From NCBI RefSeq assembly GCF_019396355.1, contig NZ_JAHKRK010000021.1, positions 1 through 61,114 on the forward strand: a DNA stretch of 61,114 nucleotides, read 5' to 3'. A program made the translations under genes and the position numbers. Origin of the DNA: Pseudonocardia nigra. GTDB lineage: Bacteria; Actinomycetota; Actinomycetes; Mycobacteriales; Pseudonocardiaceae. A model generated the notes under the pieces. It had not been told where the DNA came from and searched no databases. It worked only from the letters and a program-made list of their open reading frames with translations. Positions 44,407-52,208 of this stretch are shown one piece after another (position 1 is the stretch's first letter; each line of letters opens with the position of its first letter).

Positions 44407-44599
44407 TCGTCTGCGCCGACTCTGCCAGCACCGCGAGCCGGCACGGCCAGATCGGGGCCGGACGGGTGGCCCAGACACACCCGGCGCACCGCCCGTCCGG
44501 GCCCTCGACGTGGTCGACGAGCAACGCCGTCCAGGTCCGGGGCCATCCGGCGAGGATCGCGGCGGCATCCGAGCGCCGGTTCTGTTCCGAGGTGGTCAC
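44369..44599 (-). CDS. Small CxxC protein upstream of the XRE/DUF397 pair
   Basis: A 76-residue protein: MTTSEQNRRSDAAAILAGWPRTWTALLVDHVEGPDGRCAGCVWATRPAPIWPC. The DGRCAGC(x)WAxRPxP-x-x-PC pattern is frequent in small actinomycete proteins next to WhiJ-type regulators. Function unknown; perhaps a metal site from the three Cys. Divergent from the XRE gene, 3' end overlapping the sucrase/ferredoxin-like gene. Confidence 0.6.
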   Translation of the reverse strand: MTTSEQNRRSDAAAILAGWPRTWTALLVDHVEGPDGRCAGCVWATRPAPIWPCRLAVLAESAQTISRENARRRSRS

Positions 44600-44708
44600 G
44601 TCCCCGTACGTTCCTCACGCGAGCCACCAAGGATCGGCGCTCATCTGCAATCCCAGATGCCGCCTTCCGGATGTCACCATTCGTCCACCGACGGATACGG
44701 AGAGCGGC

Positions 44709-45554
44709 GTGGGCGTGCGGAACGGATCGGTCGTCCTGCGTCGGATACTGGGCCGGGAGCTGCGGCTGCTGCGCGAGGAGGCCGGGCTCACGCTGGAGCG
44801 CGCCGCCCCCGACCTCGACTGGTCCGCGAGCAAGCTCAGCCGCATCGAGACCGGCCAGCAGAAGGTCGACGTGCACGGCGTGCGCAGCATGCTCGACCTG
44901 TACGGGGCGGCGGAACGCTGGGACGAGCTCATCAGCCTGTGCCGGGAGGCGCAGCAGAAGGGCTGGTGGCAGGCGTACGGGCTCGGGGAGCGCGACTTCT
45001 ACATCGGCTACGAGACCGAAGCGTGCCTCGTTCAGGATTTCACGATCGACTACGTACCCGGCCTGCTACAGGTTGCCGCCTACAGCCGCGCGCTGTTCAC
45101 CTCATCGTTTGTGGACCGAACCCAGGAGGAGCTCGCAAACGCGATCAAGGTTCGGATGATCCGCCAGGAACGGCTGACCTCGGAGGATGATCCGCTGGAA
45201 CTCGTCGCGGTGATCGACGAGTCTGTGCTGTACCGGGAGATCGGCGGCCCGGATGTACTGGCGGAGCAGCTGGCGCACCTTGTGGCCGCGGCCCAGCTCC
45301 CGTCGGTGACGCTGCAGGTGCTGCCCACCGTCGCATGCCAACGCGCCGCGATGGGCTCCGGGTTCACGGTCCTGAACTTCGGCGATCTCGGCGAACCGGA
45401 TATGGCCTACGTCGAGCATGCGCTCGGGGCGATGCGAATGGAGAAGGAGGCCGACGTCGTCAGGGCTAGACTCATGCTCGGCCGGCTGCGGTCGGACGCC
45501 CTGAGCCCCGCCGACTCGCTGGCGCTGATCCGGCAGGTCGCTGCCAGCGCCTGA
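44709..45554 (+). CDS. XRE-family regulator with DUF5753 (WhiJ-like)
   Basis: A 281-residue protein: N-terminal HTH (LGRELRLLREEAGLTLERAAPDLDWSASKLSRIETGQQKVDVHGVRSMLDLYG, about 11-65) and a DUF5753 domain (about 90-275) with IDYVPGLLQVAAYSRAL, RQERLTSEDDPLELVAVIDESVLYR and LQVLPTVACQRAAMGSGFTVLNF. This is the WhiJ type, which in Streptomyces forms many paralogous pairs with small DUF397 proteins and acts on development and antibiotic production. The DUF397 gene follows 20 bases downstream. Confidence 0.88.
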   Translation: MGVRNGSVVLRRILGRELRLLREEAGLTLERAAPDLDWSASKLSRIETGQQKVDVHGVRSMLDLYGAAERWDELISLCREAQQKGWWQAYGLGERDFYIGYETEACLVQDFTIDYVPGLLQVAAYSRALFTSSFVDRTQEELANAIKVRMIRQERLTSEDDPLELVAVIDESVLYREIGGPDVLAEQLAHLVAAAQLPSVTLQVLPTVACQRAAMGSGFTVLNFGDLGEPDMAYVEHALGAMRMEKEADVVRARLMLGRLRSDALSPADSLALIRQVAASA

Positions 45555-45573
45555 TGCGAGAAAGTGGAATGCC

Positions 45574-45777
45574 GTGGACCTCACCGACCTGCAGTGGTTC
45601 AAGAGCAGTTTCAGCGGCGGCAACAGCAACGGCTGCGTCGAGGTGGCCTTCCTCCCCGACGGCGGCGTGGCCGTCCGCGACACCAAGGACCGCTCCCTGC
45701 CCCCGCACCGCTACACCGCCGCAGAGTGGGACGCGTTCGTGTCCGGCGTCCGCGCGGGCGAGTTCGACCGTCCCTGA
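45574..45777 (+). CDS. DUF397 protein
   Basis: A 67-residue protein with the DUF397 signature: LQWFKSSFSGGNSNGCVEVAF, then GGVAVRDTKDRS and AAEWDAFVSGVRAGEFD. Forms a conserved pair with the preceding WhiJ-like regulator, probably modulating its DNA binding as a partner or antitoxin-like protein. Confidence 0.88.
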   Translation: MDLTDLQWFKSSFSGGNSNGCVEVAFLPDGGVAVRDTKDRSLPPHRYTAAEWDAFVSGVRAGEFDRP

Positions 45778-45797
45778 CTGGGGCCGGATCCTCTGCA

Positions 45798-46062
45798 CCG
45801 CCCGTCTCACCGCGCCGACGAACCCGCCGATCAAGGCACAAACGTCGCTCCTGAACCGATTCCGAGAGGCATCAGCGCCTTGATCAGCGCCTTCCACACC
45901 CGGCCCGCCGGGGCCACGGGGTGCAGGGCATCCGCCCGTTGCCACAGCCGCCGTCGTCCCCGATGCTCCGCGCCGCCCGTGTCACCGCGCCGACGAACCC
46001 GCCGATCAAGGCACAAACGTCCCTGCTGAACCGATCCCGAGCGACATCAGCGCCTTGATCAG
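45798..46062. repeat. 90-bp direct duplication
   Basis: 45798-45887 is repeated at 45973-46062, offset 175 bp, with about six differences. Both copies contain GCCGACGAACCCGCCGATCA and GCGCCTTGATCAG. The 406-base gap between the DUF397 gene and the phosphatase gene contains nothing else; frames on the minus strand through it are short and share no known family, so it is probably decayed or non-coding. Confidence 0.7.
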
Positions 46063-46183
46063 TGGGTTCCGCACCGAGCCACCGGCGCCACCGGTGCCAG
46101 GGGCGCCGCGGCTGTGCCTCGCCGGCGAAGCGGCGGTCGCTGCCTGTCATCCGTGGTCCGGGCGGTGCCGCAGCCCCCGTCGC

Positions 46184-47302
46184 TCACCCGGCCCGGATCT
46201 CCGCCACCGCCGCCGCGTCGAGGAGCCCCAGCTCGGCGGCGTGGGCGGCGATCTGCAGGCTGTCGTCCACGGCGAGCATCGGCACGCCCGCCGCGCTGAC
46301 CTCGGCGGCGAGCGCGTCCACCTCCGCGATCCGGCCGGCGGCGGAGTGGCGGGTGCGGCGGATGTAGACCGCGCGGATGCGGTCCGGGTGCTCGCGCGCG
46401 AGCGTTGCGTAGATCTCCGGGTCGGCCTGGCCGCTGTCGCCGACCAGCACCAGCCCGAGTTGGGGGTGCTCGGTGAGCATCCGCCGCACCAGCCCCAGCT
46501 TGTGCTCCTGCGCGCCGATCCGGAAGAGCCCGCTGCGCGAGGGTCCCCAGTCGGTGAGCAGCAGTGGCCCGAGCGGGAACCGGCGCAGCGCGATGAACTC
46601 GAGCAGCATCTCGTGGAGGTTCCACGGGCTGGTCGAGACGTAGAAGACGGGGCTGTTCCCCGCGACCAGCGCCCGGTACAGCGCCGCCGCGCCCGGCAGC
46701 GGCGAGCGTTCGCGCACCGGGGTGAGCAGGGTGGCGCGCAGGAACTCGACACCGCGGGTCAGGCCGGTCTCGAGGATCGTGTCGTCCACGTCGCTCACCA
46801 GGCCGACCCGCGCGGCGGGGTCGACCACGAGCACCTGCGCCACGGCGGCCGTCCCGTCGGCCAGCGCCAGGCGGAACTCGTGCCAGCCGGGAGCGATGCC
46901 GTCCGGTACGTCGACGATCGCGTCGAGGTAGCCGTCGCGGTCGGCGCGCACCTGGGCCGACACGCCCGGACCGGTGATCGCGACTGCCGCCGCCGGCACC
47001 TCGACGGTCAGGAAGCGCGCGAGGCTCGCCCGCAGCACCGCGCGGCGGGACCGGCGGGTCGGCGCGGGCGCCTCCGGCACCCCCACCGCAGGAGCGGCCG
47101 CCTCCGGGCGGCCGAGCACCACGCGCCCGCCGATCCGCACCCGCGTGGTGGTGCCGTGCCCGATGAAGGGCACGATCATCGGCAGGTGCCTGCCACGGAC
47201 GCGCAGCACGAGCAGCACGGCCGCCTGCACGAGGTCCTCGACGACCATCGCGAGCCGAACCGTCACCATGCGGCTGGCCGCCCGCCACCCCGAGTCGCGC
47301 AT
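46184..47302 (-). CDS. App1-like phosphatidate phosphatase domain protein (DUF2183)
   Basis: A 372-residue protein. The C-terminal half has the haloacid-dehalogenase-type motif SDVDDTIL (DxDxT, about 167-174), VFYVSTSPWNLHEMLLEF, GPLLLTDWG and GLVLVGDSGQADPEIY, all typical of the App1/DUF2183 phosphatase domain. Yeast App1 is a phosphatidate phosphatase; bacterial substrates are unproven. The N-terminal part holds a basic, hydrophobic opening that may lie at the membrane. Divergent from another HAD-type phosphatase gene across a 55-bp class palindrome. Confidence 0.82.
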   Translation of the reverse strand: MRDSGWRAASRMVTVRLAMVVEDLVQAAVLLVLRVRGRHLPMIVPFIGHGTTTRVRIGGRVVLGRPEAAAPAVGVPEAPAPTRRSRRAVLRASLARFLTVEVPAAAVAITGPGVSAQVRADRDGYLDAIVDVPDGIAPGWHEFRLALADGTAAVAQVLVVDPAARVGLVSDVDDTILETGLTRGVEFLRATLLTPVRERSPLPGAAALYRALVAGNSPVFYVSTSPWNLHEMLLEFIALRRFPLGPLLLTDWGPSRSGLFRIGAQEHKLGLVRRMLTEHPQLGLVLVGDSGQADPEIYATLAREHPDRIRAVYIRRTRHSAAGRIAEVDALAAEVSAAGVPMLAVDDSLQIAAHAAELGLLDAAAVAEIRAG

Positions 47303-47325
47303 CCCGACGTCTACTCCGCCCCGTA

Positions 47326-47380
47326 TGCCAGCAAGGTGGCAATACTGCCATCAGACGGCAGCATGGCCACCTTGCTGGCA
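47326..47380. repeat. 55-bp class palindrome, copy 3
   Basis: Perfect outer arms TGCCAGCAAGGTGGC (47326-47340) / complement (47366-47380) and an inner CTGCC / GGCAG pair. The same total length as the elements at 14209 and 55508, with a different arm sequence. It lies between two divergent genes, so it cannot be a terminator for either. Confidence 0.9.
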
Positions 47381-47448
47381 CCCGGCGGCGACCACCGCGG
47401 CGCACCCGTGCGGCCGTCCGGGCGGACATTGTCCGTACAATGCCGGTA

Positions 47449-48123
47449 GTGCGCACCGTCCTGCTCGACCTCGACGGCACCCTCGTCGACTCCGCGGCCA
47501 CCATCACCGAGCACCTCGCGGCTGCCCTGACCGAGGTCGACTTCCCGGTGCCCGGCCAGGACCGGCTGCGCCGGCTGGTCGGGCCCCCGTTCGAGACCGC
47601 ACTCCCCGAGCTCGGCCTCACCGACGAGCAGACGGCCGCGGCGATCACGGTCTACCGCAGCTCCTACGACGCCGTCGCCGCCACCATCACCCCGACGTTC
47701 CCCGGCATCCCCGCGCTCCTGGAGCGGCTGCGCGAGGACGAGCTGCGCCTGGCCGTCGCGACCTCCAAGCCCGAGGAGCTCGCCCGCAAGATCGTGTCCG
47801 GGGTCGGGATCGAGGGGCACTTCGAGCTGGTCGGGGGTGCCGACCACGTCGGAGGCCGGGTCGGGAAGGCGGCAGTCGTCCGCTCGGTCCTCGACCGCCT
47901 CGGCGTCGACCCGGCCCGCGAGCCCGTGGTGATGGTCGGCGACCGGCACCACGACGTCGACGGCGCGGCCGAGCACGGCGTACCCACGATCGCGGTGGAA
48001 TGGGGGTACGCCGAACCCGGCGAGCTCCACGGCGCCCGCCTCGTCGTCGCCGACCTCGACGAGCTGGCCGCCGCGCTGCGGGGCGACGAGGTGTGGTCCA
48101 CCGTCGCAGCGCTCCGCGGTTGA
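47449..48123 (+). CDS. HAD-family hydrolase (phosphoglycolate phosphatase-like)
   Basis: A 224-residue HAD protein: DLDGTLVDS (DxDGT, motif I) at the N-terminus, ATSKPEELA (motif II), K in GKAAVVRSVL (motif III) and MVGDRHHDVDGA (motif IV). The cap inserted after motif I is helical, as in Gph-like enzymes. GTG 47449 is preferred because the TACAAT box (47436-47441) ends 7 bases before it; ATG 47440, inside that box and its palindrome ATTGT-CCGT-ACAAT, is the alternative. Substrate unproven. Confidence 0.85.
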   Translation: MRTVLLDLDGTLVDSAATITEHLAAALTEVDFPVPGQDRLRRLVGPPFETALPELGLTDEQTAAAITVYRSSYDAVAATITPTFPGIPALLERLREDELRLAVATSKPEELARKIVSGVGIEGHFELVGGADHVGGRVGKAAVVRSVLDRLGVDPAREPVVMVGDRHHDVDGAAEHGVPTIAVEWGYAEPGELHGARLVVADLDELAAALRGDEVWSTVAALRG

Positions 48124-48130
48124 CCGGCGG

Positions 48131-48544
48131 TCACTCCTCGTCGACGACGACCGTGTTCTGGGCGGCGGTCAGCATCCATCGCCCGTCTTCCTTGGTCATC
48201 ACGTACATGGGGCTGCCCACGTAGCCTTCGCCGGCCGACCGGGAGACCTGACGTACCTTGACGGCGGCGACGTCCGGCCGCAGGAACAGCACGTGCTCCA
48301 CCTCGAACGTGACCGTCGATTCGCGCATCGCGCCGGGCAGCACCTGTTGTGTGAACGCCGCGATCGCGTCCCGGCCGAACAGCCGCCTGCCGTGCCCCGT
48401 CGTCCAGATCGCGTCCTCGCGGAACAGCCCGACGAACTCCTCGACCAGCTCGTTGTTCTGTGAGTGCTCGACGGTGGCGACCACCTCCTTGATCGCCGCG
48501 ATCTCGGCCTCACGCGTCCGCTCGTCAACCCCATCACTGATCAT
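48131..48544 (-). CDS. SgcJ/EcaC-type SnoaL-like protein
   Basis: A 137-residue protein of the NTF2/SnoaL fold: REAEIAAIKEVVATVEHSQNNELVEEFVGLFREDAIWTTGHGRRLFGRDAIAAFTQQVLPG, then VKVRQVSR and MLTAAQNTVVVDEE, matching the SgcJ/EcaC family. Such proteins bind or turn over small ligands; the role is unknown. A TAGGAT box ends 7 bases before the ATG and the start overlaps an inverted repeat. Confidence 0.75.
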   Translation of the reverse strand: MISDGVDERTREAEIAAIKEVVATVEHSQNNELVEEFVGLFREDAIWTTGHGRRLFGRDAIAAFTQQVLPGAMRESTVTFEVEHVLFLRPDVAAVKVRQVSRSAGEGYVGSPMYVMTKEDGRWMLTAAQNTVVVDEE

Positions 48545-48566
48545 GCAAGTGATCCTAATACTTGCA
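48544..48566. promoter_or_regulatory. Palindrome over the SnoaL-like gene promoter
   Basis: TGCAAGT (48544-48550) / ACTTGCA (48560-48566), perfect 7-bp arms around a 9-base spacer that contains the putative -10 box; likely a repressor operator. Confidence 0.6.
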
Positions 48567-48653
48567 GTTGAGTCCAGGTCCAGCGATCGGCGATGTGGCG
48601 GGCACCCGACAGCACAGATCCGCTGAGCTGCGTGCACCGACGACCCGGTCGCG

Positions 48654-50150
48654 CTAGTCCCCCGCGGGCGTCTGCACCCACCCGTAGCTGCGGTTCACCG
48701 CCCGTCCCCAGTTCTCGCGCTCGCGGGCGCGCAGTGCGGCGTCCATCGCCGGTTCCCACGCCGCCGCGCGGTGCCAGTTGGCGCGCAGCACCTCCACGTC
48801 CGACCAGTGGCCCACCGCCAGCCCGGCTGCGTAGGCCGCGCCGAGCGACACCGCCTCCGACCCGAGCGGCCGCTCGACCCGCACGTCGAGCACGTCGGCG
48901 ACGAACTGCATGAGCAGGTGGTTGGCCGTCATCCCGCCGTCGACCTTGAGCCGGGTGACGGGCACGCCCGAGTCGGCGTTCATCGCGTCGACGACCTCAC
49001 GGGTCTGCCAGCCGGTGGCCTCCAGCACCGCGCGGGCGAGATGCCCGCGGTTGATGAACGACGTCAGGCCCACCATCACGCCGCGGGCGTCCGGGTGCCA
49101 ACGCGGCGAGTACAACCCGGAGAACGCGGGGACGATGTAGCAGCCCCCGTTGTCCGGCACGGTGCTCGCGAGCGTCTCGATCTGCGCGGCGGTGGGGATC
49201 ATCCCCAGCGAGTCGCGGAACCACTGCACCAGTGAGCCCGTCATCGCGATGGCGCCTTCCAGCGCGTAGACCGGCGCGTCGCCGAGCAGGTACCCGACCG
49301 TCGGGATCAGCCCGTGCGTCGACTCCGCCAACGTGCTCCCGGTGTTCATCAGCAGGAACGCGCCGGTACCGTAGGTGCACTTCACCTCGCCCGGTGAGAA
49401 GCAGGCCTGGCCCACGAGCGCGGCCTGCTGGTCGCCCAGCGCGCCCGCCACCGGCACCCCGGGCAGCACCGTGGTGCACGTGCCGTAGACCTCGGCGTTG
49501 GGCCGAATCTCCGGCAGCATCCGCCGCGGCACGGCCAGCACGTCGAGCAGCTTCTCCGACCACTCGAGCGTGCGGACGTCCATCAGCATCGTGCGGCTCG
49601 CGTTCGTCACGTCGGTGACGTGGCGGCCGGTGAGGCGCCAGATCAGCCAGGTCTCGATCGTCCCGAACAGCACGTCGCCCGCCTCGGCGCCCTCGCGGGC
49701 GCCGGGGACGTGGTCGAGCAGCCAGCGCAGCCGCGGACCGGCGAAGTAGGTGGCGGGCGGCAGGCCGCATATCTCCTTGATCAGCGGGGCGTGGCCGTCC
49801 TCGGCCAGGCGCGCGACGATGCCGTCGGTGCGCGTGTCCTGCCAGGTGATCGCCCTGGCCAGCGGCACGCCCGTGTGTCGGTTCCAGATCACGGTGGTCT
49901 CGCGCTGGTTGGCGATGCCGAGGCCGACGAGGTTGTCCGGGCTGAGCCCGGCGTTGCGCAGCGCCGCGGGGACGACCCGCGTGACGTTGCGCCAGATCTC
50001 GGCGGCGTCGTGCTCCACGAGCCCGGGGCGCGGGTAGTGCTGGCGGTGCTCGCGCTGGGCGACGGCGAGCATCCGCCCGGACCGGTTGAACAGCAGGCAC
50101 CGGGTGGACGTGGTGCCCTGGTCGATCGCCGCGACGACCCGCTCAGTCAT
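48654..50150 (-). CDS. glpK: Glycerol kinase (first copy)
   Basis: A 498-residue FGGY-family kinase: [14 protein letters not shown] (phosphate-1 loop), [64 protein letters not shown] and DGGMTANHLLMQF are glycerol kinase motifs. Converts glycerol and ATP to glycerol 3-phosphate. It differs clearly from the second copy (52209), e.g. FSGLYSPRWHPDARG in place of [15 protein letters not shown]. It lies downstream of the IclR regulator on the same strand, separated by a repeat array, not in the glpFKD operon. It may prefer another polyol or be used under other conditions. Confidence 0.88.
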   Translation of the reverse strand: MTERVVAAIDQGTTSTRCLLFNRSGRMLAVAQREHRQHYPRPGLVEHDAAEIWRNVTRVVPAALRNAGLSPDNLVGLGIANQRETTVIWNRHTGVPLARAITWQDTRTDGIVARLAEDGHAPLIKEICGLPPATYFAGPRLRWLLDHVPGAREGAEAGDVLFGTIETWLIWRLTGRHVTDVTNASRTMLMDVRTLEWSEKLLDVLAVPRRMLPEIRPNAEVYGTCTTVLPGVPVAGALGDQQAALVGQACFSPGEVKCTYGTGAFLLMNTGSTLAESTHGLIPTVGYLLGDAPVYALEGAIAMTGSLVQWFRDSLGMIPTAAQIETLASTVPDNGGCYIVPAFSGLYSPRWHPDARGVMVGLTSFINRGHLARAVLEATGWQTREVVDAMNADSGVPVTRLKVDGGMTANHLLMQFVADVLDVRVERPLGSEAVSLGAAYAAGLAVGHWSDVEVLRANWHRAAAWEPAMDAALRARERENWGRAVNRSYGWVQTPAGD

Positions 50151-50156
50151 GCCGTC

Positions 50157-50456
50157 CCCCCGCGAGTCGCCCGAAAACGACACGCGAGTCGCCCCGAATC
50201 GACACGCGAGTCGCGCTGAATCGACACGCGATTCGCTCGAAAACGACGGTCGAGTTGTCCCGGACGAGGCGCGAGCGCCCGAGGGCGACTCGCGTGGCCA
50301 AACCGGGCGACTCGGCGGGCAGGAACAGGCGACTCGGCTGGCCAAAGCGGGCGACTCGGCTGGCCAAAGCGGCCGACTCGGCTGGCGGGAGCTGGCGACT
50401 CGCGCGGCCAAAGCGGGCGACTCGTGTGGCGGGGACGGGCGACTCGCGGGGTCACG
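50157..50456. repeat. Mirrored array of 22-bp GACTCGC units, copy 3
   Basis: Fills the whole 301-base gap between glpK (start 50150) and the IclR gene (stop 50452). About five units of CGCGAGTCGCCCGAAAACGAC type (50160-50255), then about eight units of the opposite orientation (GGGCGACTCGGCTGGCCAAA, 50280-50450), period 22 bp. As at 7650, the long half ends on the stop codon of a minus-strand gene and the 5 + 8 arrangement is the same. Confidence 0.85.
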
Positions 50457-51216
50457 GCGTCACCGTCAGGGACGCCGAGATCTCCCGGGCGGCCCCGACG
50501 AGCTGCTCGGCCAGCCACGGGCGCAGCTCCCCGCCCAGCCCGAACAGGTCCTCCACCGGCCCCACGACGCCCAGCGCGCCGACCACCATCCCGCCGCTGG
50601 CCCGCACCGGGGCCGCCGCACCGCCCACGCCCGTCTCGTACTCGCCGACGTCGCTCGCCCACCCGCGCCGCCGCGCCACTCCGAGGTGCCCCTCGAGCGC
50701 CGCGACGGTGACGCAGGTGCGCCCGGTCCAGCGCTGCAGGTCGAGGTCACGGGCGGGCGGCGTGGCCACCGGGGCGAACGCGAGCAGGCACTTGCCGAGC
50801 GCCGTCGCGTGCAGCGGCTGCTCCTCCCCCGTCCGGATCCGCTGCGCCGAGCCGTCGGGCCGGAACACGTGGTGCACGAGCCGCACGGCGCGACCGGTGG
50901 CCACCCCGAGCACGACGGCGAGCCCGGAGCTGCCGGCCAGCGAGTCGGCCCAGTTCATGGCGCGGGCCCGCAGGTCGTGGGGGTCCCACCCGCCCCTGCC
51001 GAGCTCGCGGAGCCCGGCGCCGAGCACGTAGCGGGAGGTCTCCACGTCCTGGTCGACGAACCCCACGTCGCGCAGCGTCCGGACGATGCCGTGTGCGGTG
51101 GGCCGGGGCAGGTCCAGCGCGGCCGCGAGCTCGTTCAGCCCGAGCGGACGCTCCGTGCTGCCCAGCAGCCGCAGTACCGCTGCGGCCCGCTCGATGGACT
51201 GGATGGAGCCCGGCAT
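50452..51216 (-). CDS. IclR-family regulator (GylR-like)
   Basis: A 254-residue protein: N-terminal winged helix (SIQSIERAAAVLRLLGSTERPLGLNELAAALDLPRPTAHGIVRTLRDVGFV) and an effector-binding domain with LHATALGKCLLAF and GGMVVGALGVVGP, as in IclR. It is divergent from glpF-glpK-glpD, the arrangement of gylR in Streptomyces, where it represses the glycerol operon. A palindrome near the glpF promoter is a candidate operator. Confidence 0.87.
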   Translation of the reverse strand: MPGSIQSIERAAAVLRLLGSTERPLGLNELAAALDLPRPTAHGIVRTLRDVGFVDQDVETSRYVLGAGLRELGRGGWDPHDLRARAMNWADSLAGSSGLAVVLGVATGRAVRLVHHVFRPDGSAQRIRTGEEQPLHATALGKCLLAFAPVATPPARDLDLQRWTGRTCVTVAALEGHLGVARRRGWASDVGEYETGVGGAAAPVRASGGMVVGALGVVGPVEDLFGLGGELRPWLAEQLVGAAREISASLTVTP

Positions 51217-51281
51217 GGGCGGGACTCTACGCAGCGCGCCGGAGGCCCCGGATCAGCAGTGTGATGTTCGCCCGACCGGGG

Positions 51282-51335
51282 GTTCGACAATGCCGAACAG
51301 TAACTATTGACCCGCCTCCCGCCGCTTTCTAGCGT
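51282..51335 (+). promoter_or_regulatory. glpF promoter and IclR-type operator
   Basis: Palindrome GTTCG (51282-51286)-N7-CGAAC (51294-51298), then TTGACC (51307-51312), 17-bp spacer and TAGCGT (51330-51335). The operator ends 8 bases before the -35 box, so bound regulator could block or assist polymerase. Confidence 0.65.
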
Positions 51336-51380
51336 CCCCCGCACCCGCCACCGGGGCGGGATCTCTCAGGGAGGGCTTCG

Positions 51381-52190
51381 ATGGCGAAGAACTCGTACAT
51401 CGGGGAGCTATTTGCCGAGTTCCTCGGCACCATGATCCTCATCCTGTTCGGCGTCGGCGTCGTCGCCCAGGTGGTGACGACGCCCGACGGGAGCCTCGGC
51501 GACCACGACTCGATCGCCTGGGCCTGGGGCTTCGGCGTGATGTTCGGCGTGTACGTGGCGGGCCGGATCAGCGGCGCGCACATCAACCCGGCGGTGACGA
51601 TCGCGTTGGCCGCGTTCCAGGGCTTCCCCTGGCGCAAGGTCCTGCCGTACTCGCTCGCCCAGACCGCCGGGGCGTTCGTGGCGGCCCTCATCGTCCGCTT
51701 CGTGTACGCCGACCTGATCGCCAAGGTCGACCCCGAGCACACCATCGCCAGCCAGGGCATCTTCTCCACGCTGCCGGGCAACGGGGTGGACGGCGTCGGC
51801 ATCCCGACCGCCTTCTTCGACCAGATCGTCGGCACCGCGATCCTCGTCTTCGTGATCTTCGCGCTGGTCAACGCCCGGAACAACCCGCCGCTGGCGAACA
51901 CCGCCCCGTTCATGATCGGCCTGCTCGTGGTCGGGATCGGCATGGCGTGGGGCGCGAACGCGGGCTACGCGATCAACCCCGCCAGGGACTTCGGGCCGCG
52001 TCTCGCGTCGTTCATCACGGGCTATGAGACCGCCTGGCTCGACCAGAACGGCGTCGTCTACTTCTGGCTACCGATCGTGGCGCCGATCATCGGCGGGCTC
52101 ATCGGCGGCGGGCTGTTCCAGCTGCTCGTGAACCGCTACATCCCGTCCGAGGACGTGGCCACCCCCGTGGGCCGCGACGTCCCCCAGTAA
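51381..52190 (+). CDS. glpF: Glycerol uptake facilitator (MIP family)
   Basis: A 269-residue six-helix channel. Two NPA motifs: SGAHINPAVT near 66-73 and AINPARDFGPR near 198-208. The Asp directly after NPAR is the glyceroporin mark (water-only channels lack it). Allows passive entry of glycerol. GGGAGGG precedes the ATG; the glycerol kinase gene follows 18 bases downstream. Confidence 0.9.
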   Translation: MAKNSYIGELFAEFLGTMILILFGVGVVAQVVTTPDGSLGDHDSIAWAWGFGVMFGVYVAGRISGAHINPAVTIALAAFQGFPWRKVLPYSLAQTAGAFVAALIVRFVYADLIAKVDPEHTIASQGIFSTLPGNGVDGVGIPTAFFDQIVGTAILVFVIFALVNARNNPPLANTAPFMIGLLVVGIGMAWGANAGYAINPARDFGPRLASFITGYETAWLDQNGVVYFWLPIVAPIIGGLIGGGLFQLLVNRYIPSEDVATPVGRDVPQ

Positions 52191-52208
52191 CGAGCGAGGA
52201 GACAACTC

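Noticed and set aside
45831..46150. Short minus-strand frames in the 90-bp duplication
   Set aside because: Each copy yields different, unrelated short peptides with stops at the same place; no ribosome binding site or family.
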